Positions 7,216 to 13,585 are shown, numbered from the stretch's first letter. The stretch: DNA of 14,147 bases from Clostridia bacterium (GCA_017382615.1 JAFNZX010000069.1:1-14147); one strand, 5' to 3'. The notes: a model not told the origin generated them from the letters alone. A program made the numbers and translations.

Positions 7216-8172
7216 ATGGAAGTATATCTTGGCATTGATATTGGTGGCACGAAGTGCGCGTTGGTGCTTGGCGACGCAGAAGGGCGCGTGAGCGATAAGG
7301 TGCGCTTTGAAACCGCGGACAGGGACAGCACGCTGGCACGCATCATGAAAGAGGCAAAAGGGCTGATCGAGCTGGCAAAGGCGCAGGGGGACGCGGTCAA
7401 GGCGATCGGCGTCAGCTGCGGAGGGCCTTTGGATTCGCGCCTGGGGCTGATCCAGTCGCCCCCTAATCTGCCGGATTGGGATAACGTGCCCATTTTGCAA
7501 ATGCTGCAGGAAGCGTTCGGTATTCCTTGCGCACTTTGCAACGATGCAAATGCCTGCGCACTTGCCGAATACCGCTTTGGCGCAGGTAAAGGGTGCGAGA
7601 GCATGGTGTTTTTGACCTTTGGCACGGGTATGGGCGCAGGATTGGTTCTGAGCGGCAAGCTGTACGTTGGTGCAAACGATAACGCAGGCGAGGTGGGACA
7701 CGTGCGCCTTGCCCCCGACGGACCTGTCGGGTACTATAAAAAGGGCTCGTTTGAGGGCTTTTGCTCGGGCGGCGGCCTTGCGCAGCTGGGTGCTGCGTAC
7801 GCAAAGGATGCCCTTGCGCGCGGCATTCCCTGCAGCTTTTGCCAAAGCGAGGACGAGCTGAACGGCATTACCGCAAAGGCGCTTGCTAAGGCTGCCGACG
7901 AGGGCGACGAGGTTGCGCTGGCGGTTTGGGAAAAGTGCGGTGAGATGCTTGGGCACGGACTTGCTGTGCTGATCGATATCATCAACCCCGAGCGCATCGT
8001 CATCGGCAGCATTTATGCGCGCAGCGGACACTTGCTGCGCAGATCCTTAGAGAAGGTATTGGCAGAGGAAGCATTGCCCGCTTCTCTTGCAGCATGCGAG
8101 ATCGTACCCGCTGCGTTGACCGAGTCGGTGGGCGATATGGCGGCTTTGTGCGTTGCCATGACGGCAAAGTAA
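7216..8172 (+). CDS. ROK family sugar kinase lacking the zinc-binding cysteines
   Basis: This 318-residue protein has the ROK fold hallmarks: phosphate-binding DIGGTK (8-13), CND (108-110) with Asp110 as probable catalytic base, FGTGMGAG (135-142) and GEVGH (158-162). ROK kinases normally carry CxCGxxGCxE after this histidine. Here the segment from Val171 reads VGYYKKGSFEGFCSGGG: His162 and Glu180 remain, but the zinc cysteines are replaced by Gly, Tyr and Ser. The loss looks like a subfamily trait rather than decay, since all other motifs are intact. It starts one base after the ABC-F stop, with GAGG as the only SD. The SIS isomerase directly downstream suggests a sugar or sugar-phosphate substrate, unidentified. 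No N-terminal helix-turn-helix is present, so it is not a ROK repressor. Confidence 0.88.
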   Translation: MEVYLGIDIGGTKCALVLGDAEGRVSDKVRFETADRDSTLARIMKEAKGLIELAKAQGDAVKAIGVSCGGPLDSRLGLIQSPPNLPDWDNVPILQMLQEAFGIPCALCNDANACALAEYRFGAGKGCESMVFLTFGTGMGAGLVLSGKLYVGANDNAGEVGHVRLAPDGPVGYYKKGSFEGFCSGGGLAQLGAAYAKDALARGIPCSFCQSEDELNGITAKALAKAADEGDEVALAVWEKCGEMLGHGLAVLIDIINPERIVIGSIYARSGHLLRRSLEKVLAEEALPASLAACEIVPAALTESVGDMAALCVAMTAK

Positions 8173-8181
8173 GGAGAGCTT

Positions 8182-8784
8182 ATGAAGATTGCATTATTTG
8201 AGCATTATCCCGCGTTGGCGGAGCAGAGAGAGGCATTGGAGCAGGCAAGAAAACTGCTGATCGATACGTTTGCGCATGGCGGCAAGGTGCTTTTGTGCGG
8301 CAACGGCGGCTCTGCTGCCGATTGCGACCACATAGCAGGCGAGCTGCTCAAGGGCTTTGCCTGTAAAAGAATGCTGACGGGCGAGCTGCGTGCGCGCATG
8401 GGCGAGGAGCTTGCAGACAGATTGCAGATGGGATTGCCCGCTATTTCGTTGCCTTCGCAGGGCGCGATCATTTCGGCATTTTGCAATGACGTGGATGCGG
8501 TAACCGTGTACGCCCAGCTGACGCTGGCACTTGGCAAGCAAGGAGACGTGCTGTGGTGTATTTCCACTTCGGGCAACTCCCAAAACTGCGTACAGGCTGC
8601 AAGGGCGGCAAGGGCGCTCGGCGTGCGCGTGATCGCCATGGTCGGAGAAGGGGAGTGCGCGCTGGATGGGCTTGCAGACGTGGTACTGCACGCACCCGAA
8701 AAAGAGACCTACCGCGTGCAGGAATATCACCTGCCTATGTACCATTGGCTGTGTGCTGAGGTGGAGAATTATTTCTTTGACTAA
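8182..8784 (+). CDS. SIS domain protein, GmhA/DiaA-like phosphosugar isomerase
   Basis: This 200-residue protein is one SIS domain. CGNGGSAADCDHIAGEL (39-55) matches the GmhA substrate loop. STSGNS (118-123) is the SIS phosphate-binding motif. RVQEYHLPMYH (168-178) matches the conserved C-terminal block with active-site Gln and His in GmhA. GmhA converts sedoheptulose 7-phosphate to a heptose 7-phosphate; DiaA-like relatives have other roles. Given the adjacent ROK kinase (9 bp upstream), a kinase-isomerase pair on an unknown sugar is the best inference. AAGGAGAG overlapping the ROK stop supports ATG 8182. No other heptose-pathway gene is in the window, so a gmhA name is not justified. Confidence 0.85.
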   Translation: MKIALFEHYPALAEQREALEQARKLLIDTFAHGGKVLLCGNGGSAADCDHIAGELLKGFACKRMLTGELRARMGEELADRLQMGLPAISLPSQGAIISAFCNDVDAVTVYAQLTLALGKQGDVLWCISTSGNSQNCVQAARAARALGVRVIAMVGEGECALDGLADVVLHAPEKETYRVQEYHLPMYHWLCAEVENYFFD

Positions 8785-8834
8785 AGTTTATCAGGCGCGT
8801 TGCACAAGATACGACAACGACATTTGTATAAAAT

Positions 8835-8849
8835 GCACAAATATTGTGC
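8835..8849. repeat. short palindrome in the intergenic region before the hpr-like gene
   Basis: GCACAA (8835-8840) and TTGTGC (8844-8849) are perfect inverted repeats with a 3-bp centre. They lie about 33 bp upstream of the -35 box of the next gene. No T-tract follows. It could be an operator half-site pair or chance; the rest of 8785-8881 shows nothing else. Confidence 0.35.
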
Positions 8850-8881
8850 GGCGCAATTGGTAACTTCGTCGGGTCTGCCTC

Positions 8882-8909
8882 TTGACTATTTTGAAAAAAA
8901 GCGTATAAT
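8882..8909 (+). promoter_or_regulatory. sigma-A-type promoter of the HPr-like gene
   Basis: TTGACT (8882-8887) and TATAAT (8904-8909) are 16 bp apart. The expected start near 8916 falls inside the 5' arm of the inverted repeat at 8911-8938. The transcript would carry a 5' leader of about 64 nt. Confidence 0.85.
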
Positions 8910-8910
8910 G

Positions 8911-8949
8911 ATGGTGTACTCGAAAGAGAGTACACCATTCAATTTTTTT
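8911..8949 (+). terminator. 11-bp hairpin with T-tract overlapping the HPr-like gene's transcription start
   Basis: ATGGTGTACTC (8911-8921) and GAGTACACCAT (8928-8938) are perfect inverted repeats around GAAAGA. TCAAT and a run of seven T (8943-8949) follow. For RNA arriving from the ROK-SIS operon this is a good intrinsic terminator. For RNA starting near 8916 only the inner part of the stem could form, at the very 5' end. As DNA it could also be an operator at +1. Confidence 0.65.
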
Positions 8950-8979
8950 GATAAATTTCCTTATAGGAGGTAAAATAAT

Positions 8980-9213
8980 ATGAAAACCTTTGCAATCCAT
9001 CTTCGTGAAATCAATGACGTATACAAGCTGGTCAACACTCTTGTCGCATACGATGGTGCGGTAGACCTTGGCTCGGGCAGATACGTAGTAGACGGCAGAT
9101 CCATTCTGGGCATTTTCAGCCTGGACCTTCGTCAGCCCGTAAACGTGCACGTGCACAAGGAAGAGGACGTTGAGCTGCTCAAGCAGATGCTTGGCGATTT
9201 CCTTGCCCAGTAA
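8980..9213 (+). CDS. HPr-like (Crh-like) protein without the phosphoryl-accepting histidine
   Basis: This 77-residue protein has HPr size and a clear HPr C-terminal half: VDGRSILGIFSLDL (37-50) matches the Ser46 region of HPr (around SIMGVMSL), so Ser41 is the probable HprK-type phosphorylation site. The N-terminal HGLHARPA motif with His15 is absent; the sequence there is LREINDVYKLVNT. It therefore cannot be a normal phosphotransferase carrier. In Bacillus, Crh likewise lacks His15, keeps the regulatory serine and acts with CcpA; a similar regulatory role here is inference. The start is set by AGGAGG (8965-8970). It is a single-gene unit with its own promoter. Confidence 0.75.
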   Translation: MKTFAIHLREINDVYKLVNTLVAYDGAVDLGSGRYVVDGRSILGIFSLDLRQPVNVHVHKEEDVELLKQMLGDFLAQ

Positions 9214-9249
9214 GCATCCGAAAACACAAAAAGCGCAGGCATGCCGCAA

Positions 9250-9281
9250 TGGCGTGATACTCTTAACGGAGTATCACGCCA
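9250..9281. repeat. 13-bp perfect hairpin downstream of the HPr-like gene
   Basis: TGGCGTGATACTC (9250-9262) pairs fully with 9269-9281 around a 6-nt loop. Its arms contain GTGATACT and AGTATCAC, variants of the GTGATATT/AATATCAC core of the adjoining array, so it is probably the first member of that array. No T-tract follows. Confidence 0.75.
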
Positions 9282-9282
9282 G

Positions 9283-9451
9283 TTCTATTCGCCTGCGGCG
9301 AGTGATATTGCTACGCAGTGATATTCGGCTTACGCCGAGTGGTATTCGCTGCGCGAGTTTGAAAGGCGAATAGAATATCACTGAAAGGCATAGCCGAACA
9401 ATATCACTGCCCGAAGGGCAATATCACTCTTTGCGTAGCAAAGAATATCAC
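9283..9451. repeat. compound palindromic array of GTGATATT / AATATCAC units
   Basis: The core GTGATATT occurs at 9302-9309 and 9318-9325, with a variant at 9339-9346. Its reverse complement AATATCAC occurs at 9374-9381, 9400-9407, 9420-9427 and 9444-9451. Most spacers are themselves mini-hairpins, for example CGGC-TTAC-GCCG, TGCCC-GAA-GGGCA and CTTTGC-GTA-GCAAAG. The 12-nt stretches 9283-9294 and 9364-9375 are perfect complements, so the left half can fold on the right half. No coding frame fits. It resembles REP/BIME-type interspersed palindromes. Confidence 0.82.
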
Positions 9452-9463
9452 TCACACATAAAG

Positions 9464-9520
9464 CAGAGAAGAGAGAGCTTCACGGAAATTTGTTTCCGCG
9501 TTACTCTCTCTTCTGTTTTT
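9464..9520 (+). terminator. long intrinsic terminator after the HPr-like gene and repeat array
   Basis: AGAAGAGAGAG (9467-9477) pairs with CTCTCTCTTCT (9504-9514). Inside lies a second stem, CGGAAA with TTTCCG. GTTTTT (9515-9520) follows on the plus strand. The remainder up to 9629 holds only an 8-bp palindrome (9533-9540 with 9544-9551). Confidence 0.75.
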
Positions 9521-9532
9521 ATCGCCGGTTTC

Positions 9533-9551
9533 GCATTTGTTTAACAAATGC
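9533..9551. repeat. short palindrome downstream of tmk
   Basis: GCATTTGT (9533-9540) and ACAAATGC (9544-9551) pair fully around TTA. It lies 79 bp beyond the tmk stop on the minus strand, but no T-tract follows on either strand, so a terminator role is weak. Confidence 0.4.
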
Positions 9552-9629
9552 ACAGGTCTTTGCCCATACCCTTATTTTATTTCTCCGATAAGGACATCAC
9601 CCAATTGCGGCATGCCTGTTTTTATGATT

Positions 9630-10247
9630 TTATATTCCGAAATGCTTCTCAATCACGGCTGCGATCTTCTCCGCGCCCTGCTCAATAGTGCCCGATGCGT
9701 CGATGATCTCAATTTTCTCACCGCGTGCGGCCAGCTTTTCAAATACGTCCAGGTAGCGTGCGCGGAACTTTGCCAGCGTGTCAGCCTTTTCGTAAATCTC
9801 GGTTGAGGTGCGCCCCTTGGTGATGCGCTTCATGCTCTCCTCGGGGGAGAGATCCAGGAAAATGCAAAGGTCGGGGCGGCGGATCTCGGGGCAGTTGCAA
9901 TTGGCAGCCATGACCCAATCAAAGTCGGTCAAAGATCCTTGGTAAGCAAGGGAAGAGTAGTAGTAGCGGTCGCAAATGACAGCCTTGCCTGCTGATAGCT
10001 TGCCCTCAATGCCGTGCTCGGGGTCTACGTTGTGGTCAATTCTGTCCTGCACGAACATAGCTGCCACCTGCGTGGGCGTTTTTTTCAGCTCGCCCGACAG
10101 CACGCGTCGGATCTCCTTGCCCGTGGGCATGCCCGTGGGCTCTGCCGTAATGTACGGGTCAAGTCCGCGCGCACGCAGTCTGTCTGCCAATATTTCAATT
10201 TGCGTGGTCTTGCCCGCGCCGTCAATGCCTTCAAAAACAATAAACAT
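9630..10247 (-). CDS. tmk: thymidylate kinase (dTMP kinase)
   Basis: This 205-residue protein phosphorylates dTMP to dTDP for DNA synthesis in the cytoplasm. The P-loop FEGIDGAGKTTQ is at 5-16. The base-binding DRYYYSSLAYQG starts at Asp93, with DR(Y/H) typical of the family. The LID segment KGRTSTEIYE follows LDLSPEESMKR. The length matches bacterial Tmk. The P-loop lacks the arginine of E. coli-type enzymes, while the LID holds one, as in type II enzymes. The ribosome binding site is weak (AGGG about 13 nt before ATG 10247), which is odd for an essential gene, but no better start exists. It has its own promoter and is separated from the upstream gene by a terminator. Confidence 0.95.
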   Translation of the reverse strand: MFIVFEGIDGAGKTTQIEILADRLRARGLDPYITAEPTGMPTGKEIRRVLSGELKKTPTQVAAMFVQDRIDHNVDPEHGIEGKLSAGKAVICDRYYYSSLAYQGSLTDFDWVMAANCNCPEIRRPDLCIFLDLSPEESMKRITKGRTSTEIYEKADTLAKFRARYLDVFEKLAARGEKIEIIDASGTIEQGAEKIAAVIEKHFGI

Positions 10248-10281
10248 CTCTATGTATCCCTATCTTTTTCGTATTTGCTAT

Positions 10282-10310
10282 ATTGTACCGCATTTTTGCT
10301 TTTTTTTCAA
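10282..10310 (-). promoter_or_regulatory. promoter of tmk
   Basis: On the minus strand, TTGAAA (10305-10310) and TACAAT (10282-10287) are 17 bp apart, with a run of A between them. The expected start is near 10275, about 28 nt before the start codon. Confidence 0.72.
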
Positions 10311-10406
10311 GAGGGCAGCACAAAATACTTTATTTTTTCCTGCGTATATCCCGGAGCATGATAGGCTGTGGGACGCTGACAGACGGCATTTTCAAGCTTG
10401 CCGCGC

Positions 10407-10446
10407 ATAAAAAATGAGCACTGCGGAAAATCCGCAGTGCTCAAAA
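10407..10446 (-). terminator. intrinsic terminator of the CvpA-like gene
   Basis: The 13-nt arms 10415-10427 and 10431-10443 pair perfectly around a 3-nt loop. On the minus strand the stem is followed by TTTTTTAT. It lies 12 bp beyond the stop codon at 10456. Confidence 0.9.
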
Positions 10447-10455
10447 CGATTTGTA

Positions 10456-13338
10456 TTACTTGGAAAGGTCAACCTGAACGCCCAGCAGAGCAGCCAGTGC
10501 TTCGAATACCAGGTCGTTGATTTCGGGATGCTGTGCGCGATAGTCGTAGATCGCGTTAACAGCCTCGGCGTAATCGGAAGAGCCTTCCTTGATCTTGCCG
10601 CTGAGCTCATAGGGGTCAAATACCGTGACGTTGTTGCCGTCGGTCAGCACGTCCACAAGGGCGTGGCGAACTGCCTTGGAGTCAAGCAGGGTATTGACGG
10701 TCTCGGTGGCGGTAGGCAGTCTGCCATCGCCTGCACCGGGCGCGGAGCTGAACAGCTTCTTGTCGTCGGATTCCTTTGCAGCAAGTGCAATGTTGAGGAT
10801 CTGGTTGAGTGCCTTTGCCTCTGCCTCGGAGTTGGTCTTATCCGAATCTGCAATGTAGCCGAACAGGGACTTGATCAGATCGGAGGAGATTTCGGAATAC
10901 TTTTCGGGGATCTTGTTTTCAACCAAACGCGCGGGAGTGACGTAAACTTCAATCATGCCCGCGGTCTGTGCGTTGAGGTTGCGGATGACGTCAATCAGTT
11001 CTTCCTCGGAGATCGTACCATCCTTGGACAGGGAGTCCATGATGTTTGCAGCGCCTGCAACGGTGTTCATAGTCTCGGAGTAGCTGACGTTTTCACCCTC
11101 GGTTGCCTTTTCGGCAAGCTGGGTCGCGGTCTTCATATCAAGGTTTGCCTTCTCGCGTACGGTTTCGGATTGCAGTACCGAGGTGAACAGAGAAGCCGTC
11201 TTGTCCTTGCCAAAGGTGTTGGTCTCGGCAAGAGAGTCGAGGATCGTACCCACGGAGGATGCCAGATCGGCAAGATTCAGCTCACCGCCGTCCAGTACGT
11301 TCAGCAGACTGGAAGCCGTTTCGAAAATGGCGGAGATAGCCTTGGCGTCAAGACCAATGGTCTCGGGATTGATGTTCTCAGCTGCCTGCTTGGCGTCTAC
11401 CAGCAGATTTTCCAGCGTTACGACCTTGGAGGTCTTTTTGGTTTCCTCAACGGATTGCAGGCTGGCAGCGCATTCGTTGGTCTTGGGGGAGACGGGAGCG
11501 GTGATCTGTACGCTGACAACGATCTCAAGTGCGGCTTGGTTATCACCTAACAGATCGGTAAACGTCTCGGTGATCATAGCGGTGGCGCGCTCGGTAATGG
11601 AGGTATCGTTTTCATTGAGTGCGGAAAGCTTGACACACAGCGAAGCGACTGCAACTGCACCGGAGTTCTGACGCTGCTGCTCGGTCATGCGCTCGTATAC
11701 CGTGCCTGCAAGAGGATCGTCGGAAGAACCGGAAAGCGTGTCAAAGGTGGGCTTGCCACGCAGCTCAGAGGTAGTTTGAACGGTGCTTTGCGCGTACAGC
11801 ACGAAGAATGCCTGAACGTCAGCCGCGGTGACGTCGTTTGTATTGCCGTCTACCAGGTCGTGAAGCATAGCGGTTGCATAGAAGTCAAGCACCTGCTCAT
11901 CCACTTCCATGCCTGCTGTATCAAATGCGGTGCTCAGCTCGGCGGAAAGTGCGTGAATGCGTTCCTGCTCGGGCAAAGCGCGCAACTCGTTGAGCTCGTC
12001 TGCTACGGTGTTCATAAAGGTATCATAAACGGCAGCGGTGTCAACGGGAATGCTGAGTACCTGACCCACAGCACGCACACCAAGGTTCATGATCTCGGGG
12101 ATCATGCGCTTCATGCTCTGGTTTGCACCAAGCGAGGTGACCATATCGGAGATGGCGTTGCCGCTCAGGGAAGAGAGCAGCGCGTCGGTATTGGAAAGGT
12201 TTGCAAATACGCCGTTGCGTGCCATAATGGAGACAAGCTCGGCGGTCGTCTTGACGTCTGCCTGCAGCAGCAGCGCGTCCTTGGCGTCGTCATGTAAAAT
12301 TTCAAGCAGTGCCACAACCATAGGCTCCAGCATCTCAGCGTTATCGCCAAGAGAGGGCATTGCGATGCCGATAAAGGTCTCGCCCTTAAGCCATGCATCG
12401 GTTGCTGCGTAAATGATATCGCCTACGATGGGGGTCAGCAGCTTGGAATCTGCAAAGGAGTCGCCAATAGAGTTGATAATTTGAGCCTGCTCTTCACCGT
12501 AATCCTCAAACTTGGTGTCTTTCAGTTCAAGAACGTGCTGCGCCAGTGTAATGACGGAAGAAAGCTCTTCGGTGACCTTGACGTTCATTCCGGCAACCTT
12601 CATGCTCATAATCGAATCGGAAAGCGCACGGCCGCCCAGCTTGCGGTAAACGTTGAGCGCGGGGGAAGCGTCAAGCTCTTCCACAGCGTCCTGTACCTGC
12701 AGGATTACGGGTTGATCGGCAGGCAGTACGCCTTGCGTGGTCAGTTCCTTGAGCGTGGGCTGTGCGATGTTGAGGTAACCGGAGATGGGGATGAGGAGGA
12801 CGACAACGATCACAACGCCCTGCACAACGCCAAAGCCTGCTGCAAACAGACGGGAAAGTGCGGTCTGACGGGGGCGATCCTCTTCGTCATCGTCATCATC
12901 TGCTTGTGCTGCGCGCTTTTTGCGCACGATGGAGACGATGCCGGAAATGATTGTGGCAATCACCCACGAGATAAGGAACAGAGTGATGAACAGCACCAAG
13001 CACAGAGCGGGGAGCGCAAGCGCGGTCACCAGCTGGATACTCAGCTCTGCGAGCGTTGGAGAGATGGCAGCGAATTCCAAAGCCTGCGCGGCAATTTGTG
13101 CAACGCTTGCACCAAATTGGCTTGTAATCCACTCCATTTTGCCTTCGACAAAAGCCATCATGACGTCGGCAGTGGGGAGAACGGCCTTGGTTAACCAGCA
13201 AACACCAAGGGCAACAGCTGCGCTGGCAATGGTGATGACCAGGTTGGTTTTTGTTTTGGAAAAGCCAAACAATGCGGCAAGTCCTGCACAGAGCAAGATG
13301 ATTAATGCGATAACGCCAATCAGAATCAGGCTGTACAT
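10456..13338 (-). CDS. large membrane protein with CvpA-like N-terminus and long helical C-terminal region
   Basis: This 960-residue protein starts with hydrophobic segments at about 2-26, 33-54, 103-138 and 167-189. An acidic loop (DDDDDEED, 147-154) precedes the last. LSRLFAAGFGVVQGVVIVVVLL (161-182) resembles the final transmembrane segment of CvpA (colicin V production) proteins, and the overall spacing fits that domain. CvpA proteins are usually about 160-200 residues; here some 770 more follow, rich in Ala, Leu, Glu, Ser and Thr, predicted helical, with only two cysteines noticed and no motif I recognise. Its sidedness is uncertain. ATG 13338 is chosen because GGAGG ends 7 nt upstream; the longer frame begins at a TTG and would place that SD inside the gene. 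It is a single-gene unit with a consensus promoter, so probably well expressed. Confidence 0.75.
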   Translation of the reverse strand: MYSLILIGVIALIILLCAGLAALFGFSKTKTNLVITIASAAVALGVCWLTKAVLPTADVMMAFVEGKMEWITSQFGASVAQIAAQALEFAAISPTLAELSIQLVTALALPALCLVLFITLFLISWVIATIISGIVSIVRKKRAAQADDDDDEEDRPRQTALSRLFAAGFGVVQGVVIVVVLLIPISGYLNIAQPTLKELTTQGVLPADQPVILQVQDAVEELDASPALNVYRKLGGRALSDSIMSMKVAGMNVKVTEELSSVITLAQHVLELKDTKFEDYGEEQAQIINSIGDSFADSKLLTPIVGDIIYAATDAWLKGETFIGIAMPSLGDNAEMLEPMVVALLEILHDDAKDALLLQADVKTTAELVSIMARNGVFANLSNTDALLSSLSGNAISDMVTSLGANQSMKRMIPEIMNLGVRAVGQVLSIPVDTAAVYDTFMNTVADELNELRALPEQERIHALSAELSTAFDTAGMEVDEQVLDFYATAMLHDLVDGNTNDVTAADVQAFFVLYAQSTVQTTSELRGKPTFDTLSGSSDDPLAGTVYERMTEQQRQNSGAVAVASLCVKLSALNENDTSITERATAMITETFTDLLGDNQAALEIVVSVQITAPVSPKTNECAASLQSVEETKKTSKVVTLENLLVDAKQAAENINPETIGLDAKAISAIFETASSLLNVLDGGELNLADLASSVGTILDSLAETNTFGKDKTASLFTSVLQSETVREKANLDMKTATQLAEKATEGENVSYSETMNTVAGAANIMDSLSKDGTISEEELIDVIRNLNAQTAGMIEVYVTPARLVENKIPEKYSEISSDLIKSLFGYIADSDKTNSEAEAKALNQILNIALAAKESDDKKLFSSAPGAGDGRLPTATETVNTLLDSKAVRHALVDVLTDGNNVTVFDPYELSGKIKEGSSDYAEAVNAIYDYRAQHPEINDLVFEALAALLGVQVDLSK

Positions 13339-13361
13339 AAGAAAACCTCCAATTTTTTTCA

Positions 13362-13380
13362 ATATTCATTGTATGAATAT
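13362..13380. promoter_or_regulatory. inverted repeat in the leader of the CvpA-like gene
   Basis: ATATTCAT (13362-13369) and ATGAATAT (13373-13380) are perfect inverted repeats with a 3-bp centre. They lie between the predicted transcription start (near 13387) and the ribosome binding site. An operator for a dimeric repressor or a small 5' hairpin are both possible. Confidence 0.45.
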
Positions 13381-13393
13381 AAACGCTATTTCC

Positions 13394-13422
13394 ATTATAG
13401 TACAATTTTGGTAGGTTGTCAA
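13394..13422 (-). promoter_or_regulatory. consensus promoter of the CvpA-like gene
   Basis: On the minus strand, TTGACA (13417-13422) and TATAAT (13394-13399) match the sigma-A consensus exactly at 17-bp spacing. The leader is about 49 nt. Confidence 0.9.
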
Positions 13423-13475
13423 GGGAGAAAAGGTGTAACCTGTGCCGAAAAAGGCGCAAAATGTGCAGATTTTTT

Positions 13476-13523
13476 AAAAAAGCGTAAAAAAGTTTTGAAA
13501 AAGTGAAAAAATCTTTCAAAAAA
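13476..13523. promoter_or_regulatory. phased A-tracts upstream of the tRNA promoter (UP-element-like)
   Basis: A-tracts at 13476-13481, 13486-13491, 13498-13502, 13506-13511 and 13518-13523 recur about every helical turn (centres 8.5-12 bp apart, mean about 10.5). They end 3 bp before the -35 box. Such DNA is usually bent and binds the RNA polymerase alpha C-terminal domain. This fits a strong stable-RNA promoter. Confidence 0.6.
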
Positions 13524-13526
13524 GTA

Positions 13527-13555
13527 TTGACAAAACGAACATGTCGTGATATAAT
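13527..13555 (+). promoter_or_regulatory. consensus promoter of the tRNA-Met / tRNA-Glu unit
   Basis: TTGACA (13527-13532) and TATAAT (13550-13555) are exact consensus boxes 17 bp apart. The start is expected near 13562, leaving a leader of about 24 nt before the first tRNA. It diverges from the CvpA-like gene's promoter. Confidence 0.93.
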
Positions 13556-13585
13556 TATCGGGCGTTGTGAAAAGACGCACAATAT

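Noticed and set aside
6988..8031. Minus-strand open frame of 347 codons opposite the ABC-F and ROK genes
   Set aside because: It spans two well-supported genes on the other strand, is Arg/His/Ala-rich in the way mirror frames of GC-rich genes are, and shows no motif.
9283..9451. Regularly repeated short sequence that could be read as a CRISPR array
   Set aside because: The cores are 8 bp, occur in both orientations, have spacers of unequal length that are themselves palindromic, and no cas gene is present.
10414..11550. Long plus-strand open frame (378 codons) opposite the CvpA-like gene
   Set aside because: It lies wholly antisense to a gene with better codon use, promoter, SD and terminator, and has no ribosome binding site or family resemblance of its own.
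13339..13362. TTG start eight codons upstream for the CvpA-like protein
   Set aside because: The strong GGAGG lies inside this extension at ideal distance from ATG 13338, so the shorter form is the likely one.
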